Below, piece after piece: positions 23,545 to 32,568 of a DNA stretch of 64,000 nt (the first letter of the stretch is position 1; every line of letters begins with the position of its first letter). The DNA is taken from assembly GCF_016772275.1 (NCBI RefSeq), contig NZ_CP065425.1, forward strand, positions 238,001 to 302,000, in the 5' to 3' direction. Made by a program: the position numbers and the translations under genes. Source of the DNA: Heyndrickxia vini (lineage in GTDB: Bacteria > Bacillota > Bacilli > Bacillales > Bacillaceae_C). Below the pieces are notes generated by a model. That model saw only the letters and a list, made by a program, of their open reading frames with translations. It was not told the DNA's origin and searched no databases.

Positions 23545-24102
23545 ATGAGTAGTCAGTTGAGAGAGTTTCCAAGCGTTGAAACACAGCGATTAATTTTAAG
23601 AGAGCTTACAGTAGAAGATGCTTTTGATTTCTTTTCATATTATTCGGATCGTGAAATTTCAAAATACTTAGATTGGTATGGACCGCAATCCGAAGAACAA
23701 GCGATTAAAATGATTCGTTATTGGGAAAAGCAATTTCAAGAAGGTACCTTTATGCGATTCGGAATGGCGTCAAAGACCGATAATAAGATTATTGGTACGA
23801 TTCCGATAAACCCCGTTCGTGGGCCTTTTGAGTGGAAACTTCCAATTGTTATAGGTTATGAATTATCACGTGATTATTGGAATCAAGGGTTGATGACAGA
23901 GGCTTTGAAGGCTGTCATTACGTATGTATTTGAAGGATTAAATAATCATCGTATCATTGCAGAGGTTTTTCCAGAAAATCTGGCTTCACTAAAAGTGTTA
24001 GAAAAGCTCGGTTTCCAAAAAGAAGGATTGTTAAAGCAGCATTTGTATCATGAAGGAACAAAAACCTGGCATGATGTGATTACATTGGCGCTATTAAAAT
24101 AA
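23545..24102 (+). CDS. GNAT acetyltransferase, RimJ/RimL type
   Basis: A 185-residue acetyltransferase. TQRLILRELTVEDAFDFF at the start, GYELSRDYWNQGLMTEALKAVI (acetyl-CoA pyrophosphate loop with the Q/RxxGxG/A-like turn) and RIIAEVFPENLASLKVLEKLGFQKEG, which is the diagnostic RimJ/RimL C-terminal motif. Such enzymes acetylate N-termini of ribosomal proteins or related substrates, and some modify antibiotics. AGGAGG precedes the ATG. The long leader with a mini-ORF suggests induced expression. Substrate unknown. Confidence 0.88.
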   Translation: MSSQLREFPSVETQRLILRELTVEDAFDFFSYYSDREISKYLDWYGPQSEEQAIKMIRYWEKQFQEGTFMRFGMASKTDNKIIGTIPINPVRGPFEWKLPIVIGYELSRDYWNQGLMTEALKAVITYVFEGLNNHRIIAEVFPENLASLKVLEKLGFQKEGLLKQHLYHEGTKTWHDVITLALLK

Positions 24103-24122
24103 TGAATAAAGTTTAATTACAA

Positions 24123-24168
24123 CCCGAATAATGGTCAAAGTTGGAAAGTGACCATTATTCGGGTTTCT
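24123..24168. terminator. Bidirectional terminator between GNAT and TetR genes
   Basis: CCCGAATAATGGTCA (24123-24137) and TGACCATTATTCGGG (24149-24163), a perfect 15-bp stem followed by TTTCT. Confidence 0.85.
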
Positions 24169-24179
24169 ATGTTCTGAGG

Positions 24180-24947
24180 TTACCTATTTCTTTTTTTCTC
24201 AATATAGTATTCGATGCCATCTAGAATTCTTTCAAGTCCAAATTCAAAATCATCTCCTACGTTATTTTCCTCGTTATTTTCTTCTGTATAGGCACCTGAA
24301 ATAACGACATTGTAAAGGTCCGGAAAGCGTTCGGGTGTGACTAACTGCTTGAGTGCAGCACTATAATCCTGGCCACTTATGGCACTTTGCTTTTTCCCTG
24401 ACTGAATCGCTTGGTTGAGATCTCGTTGAATCATTCCGGATGAGCGTGCATAACTACTTAATAAAAGTGCAACCGACATTTTTTCATGATCGTTTAATGG
24501 AAGTTCATTCATTCCACGCAATGCCCAGTCCACAATTTGAAGGTTGTTTGGGGTGAGAGGAACACTGGAGACCGGAATATCTCCAAACCAAGGATGCTTG
24601 TAAAAAACTCCAATACACGCTTGAACATACGTCCGCAAGTTTTCACGCCAAGTAGTTCCTTGTTTTATTGGTGGAATAGGGATATCGCATACTGCATCTT
24701 GCATAAGTAATAAAAGATCGTCCTTGCTAGGTATATATCGATAAAGTGACATAGGGGTAAACCCGAGCGAGGCTGCTACCTTGTTCATAGAGACTGCTGC
24801 AAGTCCGTCCTTATCAGCGATTGTTATCGCTGCATCAACAATTTGTTTTAAATTCATTTCCCGTTTTGGTCCCCGCCGAGGCTGTTTAACTAAGCCCCAA
24901 CTAAGGGCCACACCACGAGGTAGATTGTCCTCAAATTGATCATTCAT
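24180..24947 (-). CDS. TetR family repressor of the divergent DrrAB-type exporter
   Basis: A 255-residue protein. The helix-turn-helix is at about 34-80 (LKQIVDAAITIADKDGLAAVSMNKVAASLGFTPMSLYRYIPSKDDLL), after a polar N-terminal tail. The rest fits the TetR_C ligand domain of the TetR/tetracycline-repressor-like class, with the WFGDIPVSSVPLTPNNL loop common in regulators of DrrAB-like exporters. GGAGGAAACAAAA precedes the ATG. It is divergent from the ABC pair at 25180, with an operator-like dyad between. Confidence 0.88.
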   Translation of the reverse strand: MNDQFEDNLPRGVALSWGLVKQPRRGPKREMNLKQIVDAAITIADKDGLAAVSMNKVAASLGFTPMSLYRYIPSKDDLLLLMQDAVCDIPIPPIKQGTTWRENLRTYVQACIGVFYKHPWFGDIPVSSVPLTPNNLQIVDWALRGMNELPLNDHEKMSVALLLSSYARSSGMIQRDLNQAIQSGKKQSAISGQDYSAALKQLVTPERFPDLYNVVISGAYTEENNEENNVGDDFEFGLERILDGIEYYIEKKRNR

Positions 24948-25098
24948 TTTTGTTTCCTCCTAGATTTTAGATGTGTTGAGCAGTTTGTATACATAATCGA
25001 ACTATTAAAGTAAATATCATAATAGTTGAATAACCTCAATAATTTAAACAGTCGCTTGTATTAAAGTTATATTTTCTGTTTTTTATTATAAAATCTTG

Positions 25099-25137
25099 TT
25101 GCATTTTAATTGTATACGTAATATACTGTGTATGCAA
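25099..25137 (+). promoter_or_regulatory. Promoter and TetR operator of the DrrAB-type genes
   Basis: TTGCAT (25099-25104), 17 bases, TATACT (25122-25127). An imperfect palindrome TTGTATACGTA-N6-TGTGTATGCAA (25110-25137) covers the spacer and -10 box. A related half-site TTTGTATACATAATC lies near 24984, closer to the tetR start. Confidence 0.65.
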
Positions 25138-25179
25138 TAAACAGTTTATGATATATACAATTGTAAAGGGGAAGATATT

Positions 25180-26061
25180 ATGGATTCATTATCTATCGAA
25201 ATAACAGGGCTTAGAAAAAAGTTTGGTCATCATATAGTACTTGATGGGATAGATTTGTCCGTTCCATCTGGAAGTATTTTTGCCCTGCTTGGCCCAAATG
25301 GCGCGGGAAAAACAACAATAATTAATATTTTATCTACGTTAGTATCCCCCGATTCGGGGACTGTGCGTGTCGCAGGCCATGATGTTGTCACGGATATAGA
25401 AGGAGTAAAACAATCTATTAGTCTTACAGGTCAGTATGCAGCGGTTGATGAAATATTAACGGCGGAGGAAAATCTCCGTATGATGGGCAGACTCTCAGGT
25501 CTAAGTGCAGAAGATGCAAGATCTAGAACTGCTGAACTTCTAGAATATTTTGACCTTGTGGAATCCGCGCATAAACGGGTCAAAACATTCTCCGGAGGTA
25601 TGCGCCGCCGTTTGGATTTGGCAATCAGTTTAGTTGTTAGCCGTCCCGTTTTGTTTCTCGATGAACCAACAACAGGACTGGATACGCGTAGTAGAAGGGT
25701 ATTATGGGAGATTATTCTAAAGCTTGCTGCTAGTGGAATTACAATATTTTTAACGACTCAATATTTAGAAGAAGCTGATCAATTAGCAGATAATATTGCT
25801 GTTATTGCTAATGGCCGCGTTTTGGCACAGGGAACGGCAGAGGAACTTAAATCACAAATCGGGGGAGAGGTTATTGAGATTCGAAATGAAAAAGATGAAG
25901 TGATCCATGAATATCCAACGGACGGAAGTATTCGTGAGTTCATTCAAGTACTGGAACACTTTTCCAATGTTGAAGCAGGTGAAAATCGAATCAGTATTCG
26001 AAAACCGAGTATGGATGATGTGTTTATTGAATTAACATCTCAAAATAAGGAGGCCATTTAA
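25180..26061 (+). CDS. Daunorubicin-resistance-type ABC transporter ATPase (DrrA-like)
   Basis: A 293-residue ATPase with Walker A GPNGAGKTT near residue 40, signature FSGGMRRRLDLAISLV near 137, Walker B VLFLDEPTTGLD near 160, and TTQYLEEADQLAD, where Q replaces the usual H-loop His, as is common in DrrA proteins. The C-terminal domain (about 215-290) matches the DrrA extension, ending MDDVFIELTSQ. AAGGGGAAG precedes the ATG. The permease gene follows after 2 bases. Likely drug or lipid export, repressed by the divergent TetR. Confidence 0.92.
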   Translation: MDSLSIEITGLRKKFGHHIVLDGIDLSVPSGSIFALLGPNGAGKTTIINILSTLVSPDSGTVRVAGHDVVTDIEGVKQSISLTGQYAAVDEILTAEENLRMMGRLSGLSAEDARSRTAELLEYFDLVESAHKRVKTFSGGMRRRLDLAISLVVSRPVLFLDEPTTGLDTRSRRVLWEIILKLAASGITIFLTTQYLEEADQLADNIAVIANGRVLAQGTAEELKSQIGGEVIEIRNEKDEVIHEYPTDGSIREFIQVLEHFSNVEAGENRISIRKPSMDDVFIELTSQNKEAI

Positions 26062-26063
26062 TT

Positions 26064-26840
26064 ATGTCGAAAATGAAGGAACTTTCTTTTGGTATTACAA
26101 ATGCTATCTTTATAGGAAGAAGCATCCGCCATAGTTTGCGAAATGTTGAAGCATTGGTCATGGCAATCGCTCTTCCTATTATGCTAATGCTGCTTTTTAC
26201 GTATGTATTTGGTGGCGCGATTGATGCAAGTGGGGAGTACGTATCGTATGTGGTTCCAGGTATTATTTTGCTTTGTGCAGGATTTGGGTCATCAAGTACA
26301 GCGGTTGATGTCGCAAATGATATGATGAATGGCATAATTGATCGGTTTCGAACAATGCCTATTAAAAGCCATTATGTAATTACAGGGCATGTAGTTGCTA
26401 GCTTAGTACGTAATTTAGTAGCTACTGTAATTGTCATTGGAGTAGCGTTTCTTGTTGGCTTCCGGCCATCTGCTAGTTTTTTGGAATGGGTCGGTGCATT
26501 AGCTGTTATTATACTATTTATTTTAGCATTAACTTGGCTCTATGCAGCTATCGGTCTGATTGCATCCAGCCCAACAGCAGCCAGTAGTTATGGATTTGTT
26601 CTTCTATTCCTTCCATACTTGTCAAGTGCATTTGTTCCAACGGAAACAATGCCGAAATGGCTTCAAGGGATAGCAGAAAATCAACCTTTTACTCCCATAA
26701 TTGAAACGATTCGAGGATTGCTTACAAATACACCAGTAAATAATAGTGCCTGGTGGGCGATAGGATGGTGTTTATTCATTCTTATTGGATCGTTTGTATG
26801 GTGTAGGTGGTTGTTTCGTCGCAAGGCGGGTCGTCGATAA
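26064..26840 (+). CDS. ABC-2 type permease (DrrB-like)
   Basis: A 258-residue membrane protein with six helices. IGRSIRHSLRNVEALVMAIALPIMLMLLFTYVFGG at the start, then SYVVPGIILLCAGFGSSSTAVDVANDMMNGIIDRFRTMPI (the cytoplasmic coupling loop of DrrB) and AYAAIG-like and SAFVPTETMPKWLQGIAENQPFTPIIETIRGLL, the family's C-terminal signature. AAGGAGGCC precedes the ATG. Functions with the ATPase encoded just upstream. Confidence 0.92.
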   Translation: MSKMKELSFGITNAIFIGRSIRHSLRNVEALVMAIALPIMLMLLFTYVFGGAIDASGEYVSYVVPGIILLCAGFGSSSTAVDVANDMMNGIIDRFRTMPIKSHYVITGHVVASLVRNLVATVIVIGVAFLVGFRPSASFLEWVGALAVIILFILALTWLYAAIGLIASSPTAASSYGFVLLFLPYLSSAFVPTETMPKWLQGIAENQPFTPIIETIRGLLTNTPVNNSAWWAIGWCLFILIGSFVWCRWLFRRKAGRR

Positions 26841-27262
26841 AAGGACTTTCATAAATAATTTAGTGTCTTAACAAATTAAATAATTCAAAAGGCACTTGAA
26901 TTATACTGAAAATTTGATAGAGTTAAAATATAATATTTCTTCGGCCCTAGCCGTTTCACCGCGGAAGGAAGGGAAGAAACGGATGATGCATTATTTATAT
27001 CGACTGTTTAGATTTCATAGCTATTCTTTACAGAGTAGCGTTAATGAATCATAAAGCCAGTCTTTATCACGAAAGTATGTGATAGAGCTGGCTTTTTTGA
27101 ATTACAAAAACTTCATAAAGGAGGAGATAAACTTAATGGATGATGAGGATTAATATACATATCAATCCATTAAAAAGTGATCAATAAGATGCAATTTTCT
27201 TTTTTCCTTCGTCTTAGAACTACATACTACCATTATTAAAGTAAGTGGATAGGGGGAATAAG
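26841..27262 (+). other. Intergenic region with terminator and a 5-codon mini-ORF
   Basis: No standard gene. It holds an imperfect inverted repeat CCGTTTC/GAAACGG near 26952-26985, a strong terminator at 27053-27097, and AAGGAGGAG followed by ATG GAT GAT GAG GAT TAA (27136-27153). The mini-ORF has an ideal ribosome binding site and may be a leader peptide or the relic of a gene start before the permease operon. Confidence 0.4.
27053..27097 (+). terminator. Terminator between the DrrAB-type genes and the permease operon
   Basis: AAAGCCAG and CTGGCTTT with inner ATCAC/GTGAT pairs, followed by TTTTTT. It could end the exporter transcript or act as an attenuator of the next operon. Confidence 0.75.
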
Positions 27263-28657
27263 ATGTCAAAAAATAACGATTTTAGCAAAGTGTTATCACG
27301 GGCAGATGTTATTGTATTAGCTTTTGGAGCAATGATTGGTTGGGGCTGGGTCGTCTTATCAGGGGATTGGATTTCAAAGGCTGGATCATTAGGTTCAATG
27401 CTTGCCTTCCTTATTGGAGGCATTATGGTTACCTTTGTTGGTTTGGTTTATTCAGAACTTACAACAGCCTTGCCGAAAACAGGTGGCGCCCACCATTTTG
27501 CTCAAGAGGCATTTGGTTCAAAAGCGGCATTTATCGTATCGTGGTCGATTTTATTAGGATATGTTTCTGTCGTTGCATTTGAGGCAGTGGCATTACCAAC
27601 GGTTATAGAATATATCTTTCCTAATTATCAAGTTGGTTATATGTGGACGATTGCTGGATGGGATGTTTACTTTTCCTGGGTGGCAGTCGGAATGGTCGGA
27701 TCGATTATAGTTACTTGGATTAACTTTATTGGGGTAAAACAAGCGGCAGTATTGCAATTAGTTTTAACTGCCTTGCTAGCAATCGTAGGTCTTTTCTTAA
27801 TTTTCGGTTCAGCTTTTGGTGGAGAAGTAAAAAATATGGATCCTCTTTTCACTGGAGGAATGGCTGGACTGATGGGAGTAATGATTATGACTCCATTTAT
27901 GTTTGTCGGATTTGATGTTATCCCACAAATGGCTGAGGAAATGAATATTCCGAAGAAAACAGTTGGAAGGGTTCTTCTCTTATCTGTCGCTTTAGCTGTT
28001 CTATGGTATATTTTTATCATTTTAGGTGTCTCATTATCTTTAAATGAAGGTCAGTTGAAGGTATCCAGTTTACCAACAGCTGATGCAATGGGTGCGGTGT
28101 TTGGTTCAGCCGTGTTCTCCAAAATATTAATATTGGGTGGAATAGCCGGGATATTAACGAGTTGGAATGCATTTATTATTGGCGGCAGCCGTGTTATGTA
28201 TGCAATGGCTCAAGACGGGATGCTGCCTGGCTGGTTTGGAAAACTTCATCCTAAATATAAAACACCGAAAAATGCCATTTTAGTTATTGGATTACTCGCT
28301 ACGGTATGTCCGCTTCTTGGACGGCCAGCACTTGTTTGGTTGGTCGATGCAGGCGGATTATCTATCGTTATTGCTTACTTTATTGTTTCATTATCCTTTG
28401 TCGTTCTACGAAAAACGCAGCCTAAACTGCCAAGACCGTTTCAGGCTGGAAAAAGTAATATTGTTGGAATTTTAGCCTCAATACTAAGCATAGGCTTTAT
28501 CGTATTGTATATGCCTGGTATGCCGGCTTCATTAGTTTGGCCTTATGAATGGATTATCTTTGGAGCGTGGTGGGTTGCTGGTCTGTACTTCTTTATGAAA
28601 ATACCTAAAGTGGAAAGGATTCAAACGAGTACTACAGAACAAACATTTAAGGAGTGA
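27263..28657 (+). CDS. APC family amino acid permease
   Basis: A 464-residue, twelve-helix transporter; start at 27263 after GGGGGAATAAG. The N-terminal VIVLAFGAMIGWGWVVLSGDWISKAG is the APC helix I motif, with the GxG unwinding. GLVYSELTTALPKTGGAHHFAQEAFG is the conserved loop after helix II, and FVGFDVIPQMAEEMNIPKKTVGRVLL is the helix VI-VII motif. The next two genes encode a class III aminotransferase and a semialdehyde dehydrogenase, so the substrate may be GABA, beta-alanine or another omega-amino acid (inference). First gene of the operon. Confidence 0.9.
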   Translation: MSKNNDFSKVLSRADVIVLAFGAMIGWGWVVLSGDWISKAGSLGSMLAFLIGGIMVTFVGLVYSELTTALPKTGGAHHFAQEAFGSKAAFIVSWSILLGYVSVVAFEAVALPTVIEYIFPNYQVGYMWTIAGWDVYFSWVAVGMVGSIIVTWINFIGVKQAAVLQLVLTALLAIVGLFLIFGSAFGGEVKNMDPLFTGGMAGLMGVMIMTPFMFVGFDVIPQMAEEMNIPKKTVGRVLLLSVALAVLWYIFIILGVSLSLNEGQLKVSSLPTADAMGAVFGSAVFSKILILGGIAGILTSWNAFIIGGSRVMYAMAQDGMLPGWFGKLHPKYKTPKNAILVIGLLATVCPLLGRPALVWLVDAGGLSIVIAYFIVSLSFVVLRKTQPKLPRPFQAGKSNIVGILASILSIGFIVLYMPGMPASLVWPYEWIIFGAWWVAGLYFFMKIPKVERIQTSTTEQTFKE

Positions 28658-28663
28658 TTGGAA

Positions 28664-29983
28664 ATGATGAAAACAGATGTCCATGAAATGTTGATCGATT
28701 TAGATAAGAAGCACTTTATCCACCCAACATCTTCTTTAAAACAACAAAATGAAAGCGGTGCACCTTTTATTTTTACGAGTGGAGATGGTGTGTATTTGAC
28801 TGATACCTCAGGTCAAAAGGTGCTTGAAGGCATGGCCTCGCTTTGGAATGTGAATGTTGGATATGGTCGTAAAGAATTGGCTGAAGCTGCATATGACCAA
28901 ATGACAAAGCTTGCGTTTACGAATTCGTTTTCCTCCATGAGTAATGAGCCTGCAATCCGACTGGCTAGTAAGTTAGCAGAACTTGCTCCTGGAAATTTAA
29001 ACGCTGTATTTTTTACATCCGGAGGATCGGAGTCAAATGATACGGCATATAAATTGGCTCGATATTATTGGAAGCTTAAGGGACACGCGGAGAAGAAAAA
29101 AATTATTTCTCAAAAGAAAGGCTATCATGGTGTAAACATTGGAGCGACAAGTGCGACAGGGATTTCACCATTCCATTCCTTAACCAATTCCCATGCACCT
29201 GATTTTGTTCATGTAGCCACTTTTTCCTTAGATTCCCTCCGAGAATGTATTCAAAAGGAGGGTGCGAATCATATTGCAGCATTTATCACTGAGCCTGTTC
29301 AAGGTGCGGGTGGGGTAAATATAGCTCCTGATGGATATCTTCAGGAGGTACGGAAAATCTGTGATGAGAATAATATTTTGCTTATTGTTGATGAAGTCAT
29401 TACCGGTTTTGGTCGTACTGGTAAGATGTTTGCATGTGAGCATTACGGAGTGACCCCAGATTTAATGTTGTTTGCGAAGGGAGTCACTAGCGGGTATATT
29501 CCACTAGGTGGTGTAATGGTAACGGATACGATTCATCAGGAGTTAATTGATTTATCAGAAGGAGTACTTCTTCACGGCTATACGTATAGTGGTCATGCGA
29601 CGGCTTGTGCAGTAGGGTTAAAAAATATAGAGATCATTGAAAATGAGAATTTAGTAGAGAATTCAAGAATGATGGGTGAAGAATTGCTAAATGGTTTTAA
29701 AAGTCTTCAAATGGAATTCGATTTTATCGGTGAGGTTCGAACACTTGGTTTAATTGGTGCAATCGAAATGGTTAACCCGGAAACGAATAATCGCTTTGAT
29801 ACGTTGATCGCCCCACGTGTGAGTGCAGAGGCAGCAAAGAGAGGTTTAATTGTTCGGACAGTAGGATTTGAAGGAATGGATACGGTCGTTTTCTCGCCGC
29901 CACTTATTATTAATAAACAAGAAATTCACGAACTTATTTCTATTTTGAGAGAAGCATTAATTGCCGTTCAAAAAGGTTTATAG
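28664..29983 (+). CDS. Class III PLP-dependent aminotransferase (omega-amino acid type)
   Basis: A 439-residue enzyme; I use the ATG at 28664, 9 bases from AAGGAG, which itself overlaps the permease stop. ASLWNVNVGYGRKEL, FFTSGGSESNDTAYKLARYY (phosphate-binding), QKKGYHGVNIGA, then LLIVDEVITGFGRTGKMFACEHYGVTPDLMLFAKGVTSGYIPLGGV with the PLP lysine in FAKGVTSG. These are hallmarks of the class III omega-transaminases. With the downstream dehydrogenase it would turn an omega-amino acid such as GABA into a semialdehyde and then the acid. Exact substrate not certain. Confidence 0.9.
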   Translation: MMKTDVHEMLIDLDKKHFIHPTSSLKQQNESGAPFIFTSGDGVYLTDTSGQKVLEGMASLWNVNVGYGRKELAEAAYDQMTKLAFTNSFSSMSNEPAIRLASKLAELAPGNLNAVFFTSGGSESNDTAYKLARYYWKLKGHAEKKKIISQKKGYHGVNIGATSATGISPFHSLTNSHAPDFVHVATFSLDSLRECIQKEGANHIAAFITEPVQGAGGVNIAPDGYLQEVRKICDENNILLIVDEVITGFGRTGKMFACEHYGVTPDLMLFAKGVTSGYIPLGGVMVTDTIHQELIDLSEGVLLHGYTYSGHATACAVGLKNIEIIENENLVENSRMMGEELLNGFKSLQMEFDFIGEVRTLGLIGAIEMVNPETNNRFDTLIAPRVSAEAAKRGLIVRTVGFEGMDTVVFSPPLIINKQEIHELISILREALIAVQKGL

Positions 29984-29995
29984 GAGGGGAAAACA

Positions 29996-31450
29996 ATGTT
30001 AATTGGACAAAAGGAAAAAGGGATATTTATAAATGGAGAATGGCGTGAAGCGTATTCGGGTGCTTATCGGGCGATTACTAACCCAGCAACTTTAGAAAAG
30101 CTGACGGAAATATCGTATGGAGGAAAAGAGGATGCTCTAGAAGCTATCGAGGAAGCAAAAGCTGCTTTTCCTTCTTGGTCGAAAAAAAAAACGGCAAGAG
30201 AACGTTCAAGGTATTTGTACAAAGCATATGAAAAGATGCTTGAAAATAAAGAGCAGCTTGCACAAATTTTAACGTCGGAACAGGGGAAGCCTCTTTCAGA
30301 AGCTCGAACAGAAATCGAATCAGCCGCGAGTTACTTATTGTGGTATGCAGAGGAAGCAAGCCGTGTTTATGGAGAAATCATTCCACCATCTAACGCAAAT
30401 AAGCGGTCACTCGTTATTCCGCAAGCAATCGGTGTAATTGCTGCGATAACGCCATGGAATTTTCCTGCCTCAATGGTGACTAGAAAACTTGGACCTTCTT
30501 TAGCTGCCGGTTGTACTGTAGTCCTGAAACCTGCATCACAAACACCATTAACGGCAATGGCCATCGTGAAACTTTTTGAAGAAATAGGTCTTCCAAAAGG
30601 AGTATTGAATCTAGTTGCAGGTGACGCAAGAGCTGTTGGAGAGGCGTTGACACAAAGTCCAGATGTTCGTTTGATTACATTCACTGGTTCAACAGAAGTA
30701 GGAAGAGATTTAATGAAAAATAGTTCCCAGCATATAAAAAAGTTATCACTAGAGTTAGGCGGACACGCACCAATTCTTGTTCTAGAAGATGCTAACCTTG
30801 AAACAGCCGTTGATTTAACAATTGCAAGTAAATTTAGAAACTGTGGGCAAACTTGTATTTGTGCGAACAGAGTCTATGTACATCAGAAGATTGCTGAAGA
30901 ATTTATCGAAAAACTATCGGAAAAAGTAAAGAACCTTAAAATCGGTAATGGGAATGAGGATTCAACGGTCATCGGTCCAATGATTGATCAAAATGCGGTG
31001 GAAAAAGTAACAGAACATGTCGAGGATGCTTTGAAACATGGTGCGTCAATTGTAGCTGGGGGAAAGGAATGGAATGGAGGATTAGGCGGTCATTTCTATG
31101 AACCTACTGTTCTTGTAGATGTAAATGAACGAATGAAGGTTATGAACGAAGAAACATTTGGACCTGTTTTGCCGATTGAAACATTTGATTCATTGGAAAA
31201 GGTAATTGAAAAAGCAAATCAGCTTCCATATGGTTTAGCAGCCTATATTATTACTGAAAGCACGAACCGTCTATTTCAGCTGACAGAAGCATTAGAGTAC
31301 GGCATTATAGGGGTGAATGATGTTTTTCCAGCAACAGCAGAGGCACCGTTTGGAGGGATAAAAGAATCAGGGTTTGGAAAAGAAGGTGGAAAGGAAGGAA
31401 TACTAGAGTTTGTTGAAATGAAGTATGTTTCGATAGGTATGACGAAATAA
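29996..31450 (+). CDS. gabD: Aldehyde dehydrogenase, succinate-semialdehyde dehydrogenase type
   Basis: A 484-residue NAD(P)-dependent dehydrogenase. PWNFPASMVTRKLGPSLAAGCTVVLKPASQTPLTA (cofactor and catalytic Asn), FTGSTEVGRDLM (Rossmann), LSLELGGHAPILV (catalytic Glu) and FRNCGQTCICANRVYV (catalytic Cys). The Arg-rich substrate pocket motifs and EAPFGGIKESGFGKEGGKEGILEF ending are those of GabD. AGGAGGGGAAAAC precedes the ATG, 13 bases after the aminotransferase stop. Completes the GABA-like catabolic operon. The gabD name rests on family pattern and context. Confidence 0.85.
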   Translation: MLIGQKEKGIFINGEWREAYSGAYRAITNPATLEKLTEISYGGKEDALEAIEEAKAAFPSWSKKKTARERSRYLYKAYEKMLENKEQLAQILTSEQGKPLSEARTEIESAASYLLWYAEEASRVYGEIIPPSNANKRSLVIPQAIGVIAAITPWNFPASMVTRKLGPSLAAGCTVVLKPASQTPLTAMAIVKLFEEIGLPKGVLNLVAGDARAVGEALTQSPDVRLITFTGSTEVGRDLMKNSSQHIKKLSLELGGHAPILVLEDANLETAVDLTIASKFRNCGQTCICANRVYVHQKIAEEFIEKLSEKVKNLKIGNGNEDSTVIGPMIDQNAVEKVTEHVEDALKHGASIVAGGKEWNGGLGGHFYEPTVLVDVNERMKVMNEETFGPVLPIETFDSLEKVIEKANQLPYGLAAYIITESTNRLFQLTEALEYGIIGVNDVFPATAEAPFGGIKESGFGKEGGKEGILEFVEMKYVSIGMTK

Positions 31451-31567
31451 ACATTTTAGGCAAAAGCAGGAGAAAAAGCTTGCGATAGAGAATCTGTCTT
31501 AACTAAGCATAAAATGACAGGATAGAAAGTCATTCCCCTTTTAGAATGTAAGTAAGGAGTGAGCGAT

Positions 31568-32428
31568 ATGGCATGGGTGGAATCATTACAAAAGGCAATT
31601 AACTACATGGAAGAGCATTTGCTGGAGGAGATAACAATTGATGATATAGCTAACCAAGCTAACGCTTCAACGTTTCACTTTCAGCGAACATTTTCAGTGC
31701 TAACTGATGTCTCTGTAGGTGAATATCTTCGTCGGAGACGCTTAACACTAGCAGCCGAAGAATTAGCAAGAACAAATGCTAAAATTATTGATCTCGCCTA
31801 TAAGTATGGCTACGACACTCCCGAGGCTTTCACTAAAGCCTTTCGTAAGCAGCACGGGATAACCCCAAGTGATGCACGTAAAGGCATTGGAAAGCTGCAA
31901 TCTTATAACCGCCTGATGATACAGGTGAATCTGAAAGGGGTAGAACCAATGAAGTACAGTATTGTTGAGAAAGGTGCATTTCAAATCGTCGGAATTAAGC
32001 GAGAATTTTCATACGCGAACGGTGAAAATCTTGTCGGTATTCCAAAGCTTTGGGATGAAGTCAATGCAAATGGAACAGATGATGAGCTATTCAAGGTAAA
32101 CAATGGTCCGGTTAATGGGGTGCTAGGTGTCTGCGTCGATAATGGTTCAACGCGACCGCAACAAATGGATTACTGGATCGCCGCTGCTCACGATGGTGAT
32201 GTTCCTGATAAATTTGAAAAGCTGGAGCTACCTGCTTCTAAATGGGCTGTATTTGAAGTTCACGGTCCAATGCCTGATGCCATGCAAAAAGTGTGGAAAC
32301 AGATTTTTTCGGAATGGTTCCCATCCAGTGGCTATCAACATGCGGGGACGCCAGAATTGGAAGTATATCCAAATGAAGACGCATTTAGTCCCGATTCCTA
32401 TTCTGAAATTTGGATTCCGGTAAAATAA
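31568..32428 (+). CDS. AraC family regulator with GyrI-like effector domain
   Basis: A 286-residue protein; the ATG at 31568 lies 9 bases after AAGGAG. Residues 8-105: ITIDDIANQANASTFHFQRTFSVLTDVSVGEYLRRRRLTLAAEEL and IIDLAYKYGYDTPEAFTKAFRKQHGITPSDAR, the paired AraC helix-turn-helices. Residues about 130-286 are a GyrI-like/AraC effector-binding domain (MKYSIVEKGAFQIVGIKREFSYANG, WIAAAHDGD, FEVHGPMPDAMQKVWKQIF, SYSEIWIPVK). This is the Rob/BmrR-type regulator layout sensing small molecules. A single gene with its own terminator. Confidence 0.9.
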   Translation: MAWVESLQKAINYMEEHLLEEITIDDIANQANASTFHFQRTFSVLTDVSVGEYLRRRRLTLAAEELARTNAKIIDLAYKYGYDTPEAFTKAFRKQHGITPSDARKGIGKLQSYNRLMIQVNLKGVEPMKYSIVEKGAFQIVGIKREFSYANGENLVGIPKLWDEVNANGTDDELFKVNNGPVNGVLGVCVDNGSTRPQQMDYWIAAAHDGDVPDKFEKLELPASKWAVFEVHGPMPDAMQKVWKQIFSEWFPSSGYQHAGTPELEVYPNEDAFSPDSYSEIWIPVK

Positions 32429-32435
32429 GATGTGA

Positions 32436-32468
32436 AAAAAAATCCTTTCAAAACGAAAGGATTTTTTT
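32436..32468 (+). terminator. Terminator after the AraC-GyrI gene
   Basis: AAATCCTTTC, loop AAAAC, GAAAGGATTT followed by TTTT. Confidence 0.85.
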
Positions 32469-32568
32469 CTTGACTATGGCTATTTATCAGAGTAAATTAA
32501 TATTTATCATTGTGAATAGTTCATAATGGAACAATTCTAAAATAGACAAAAGGAGCGATAAAGATCAA

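Noticed and set aside
26881-26910. Sigma-54 promoter before the omega-amino acid operon (GGCAC)
   Set aside because: The GC of the -12 element is missing at the required distance.
26940-27000. Possible riboswitch or T-box in the region before the permease operon (CACCGCGG motif)
   Set aside because: The T-box GGGTGGNACCGCG and the conserved cores of lysine, glycine and guanidine riboswitches are not present; only a simple inverted repeat is seen.
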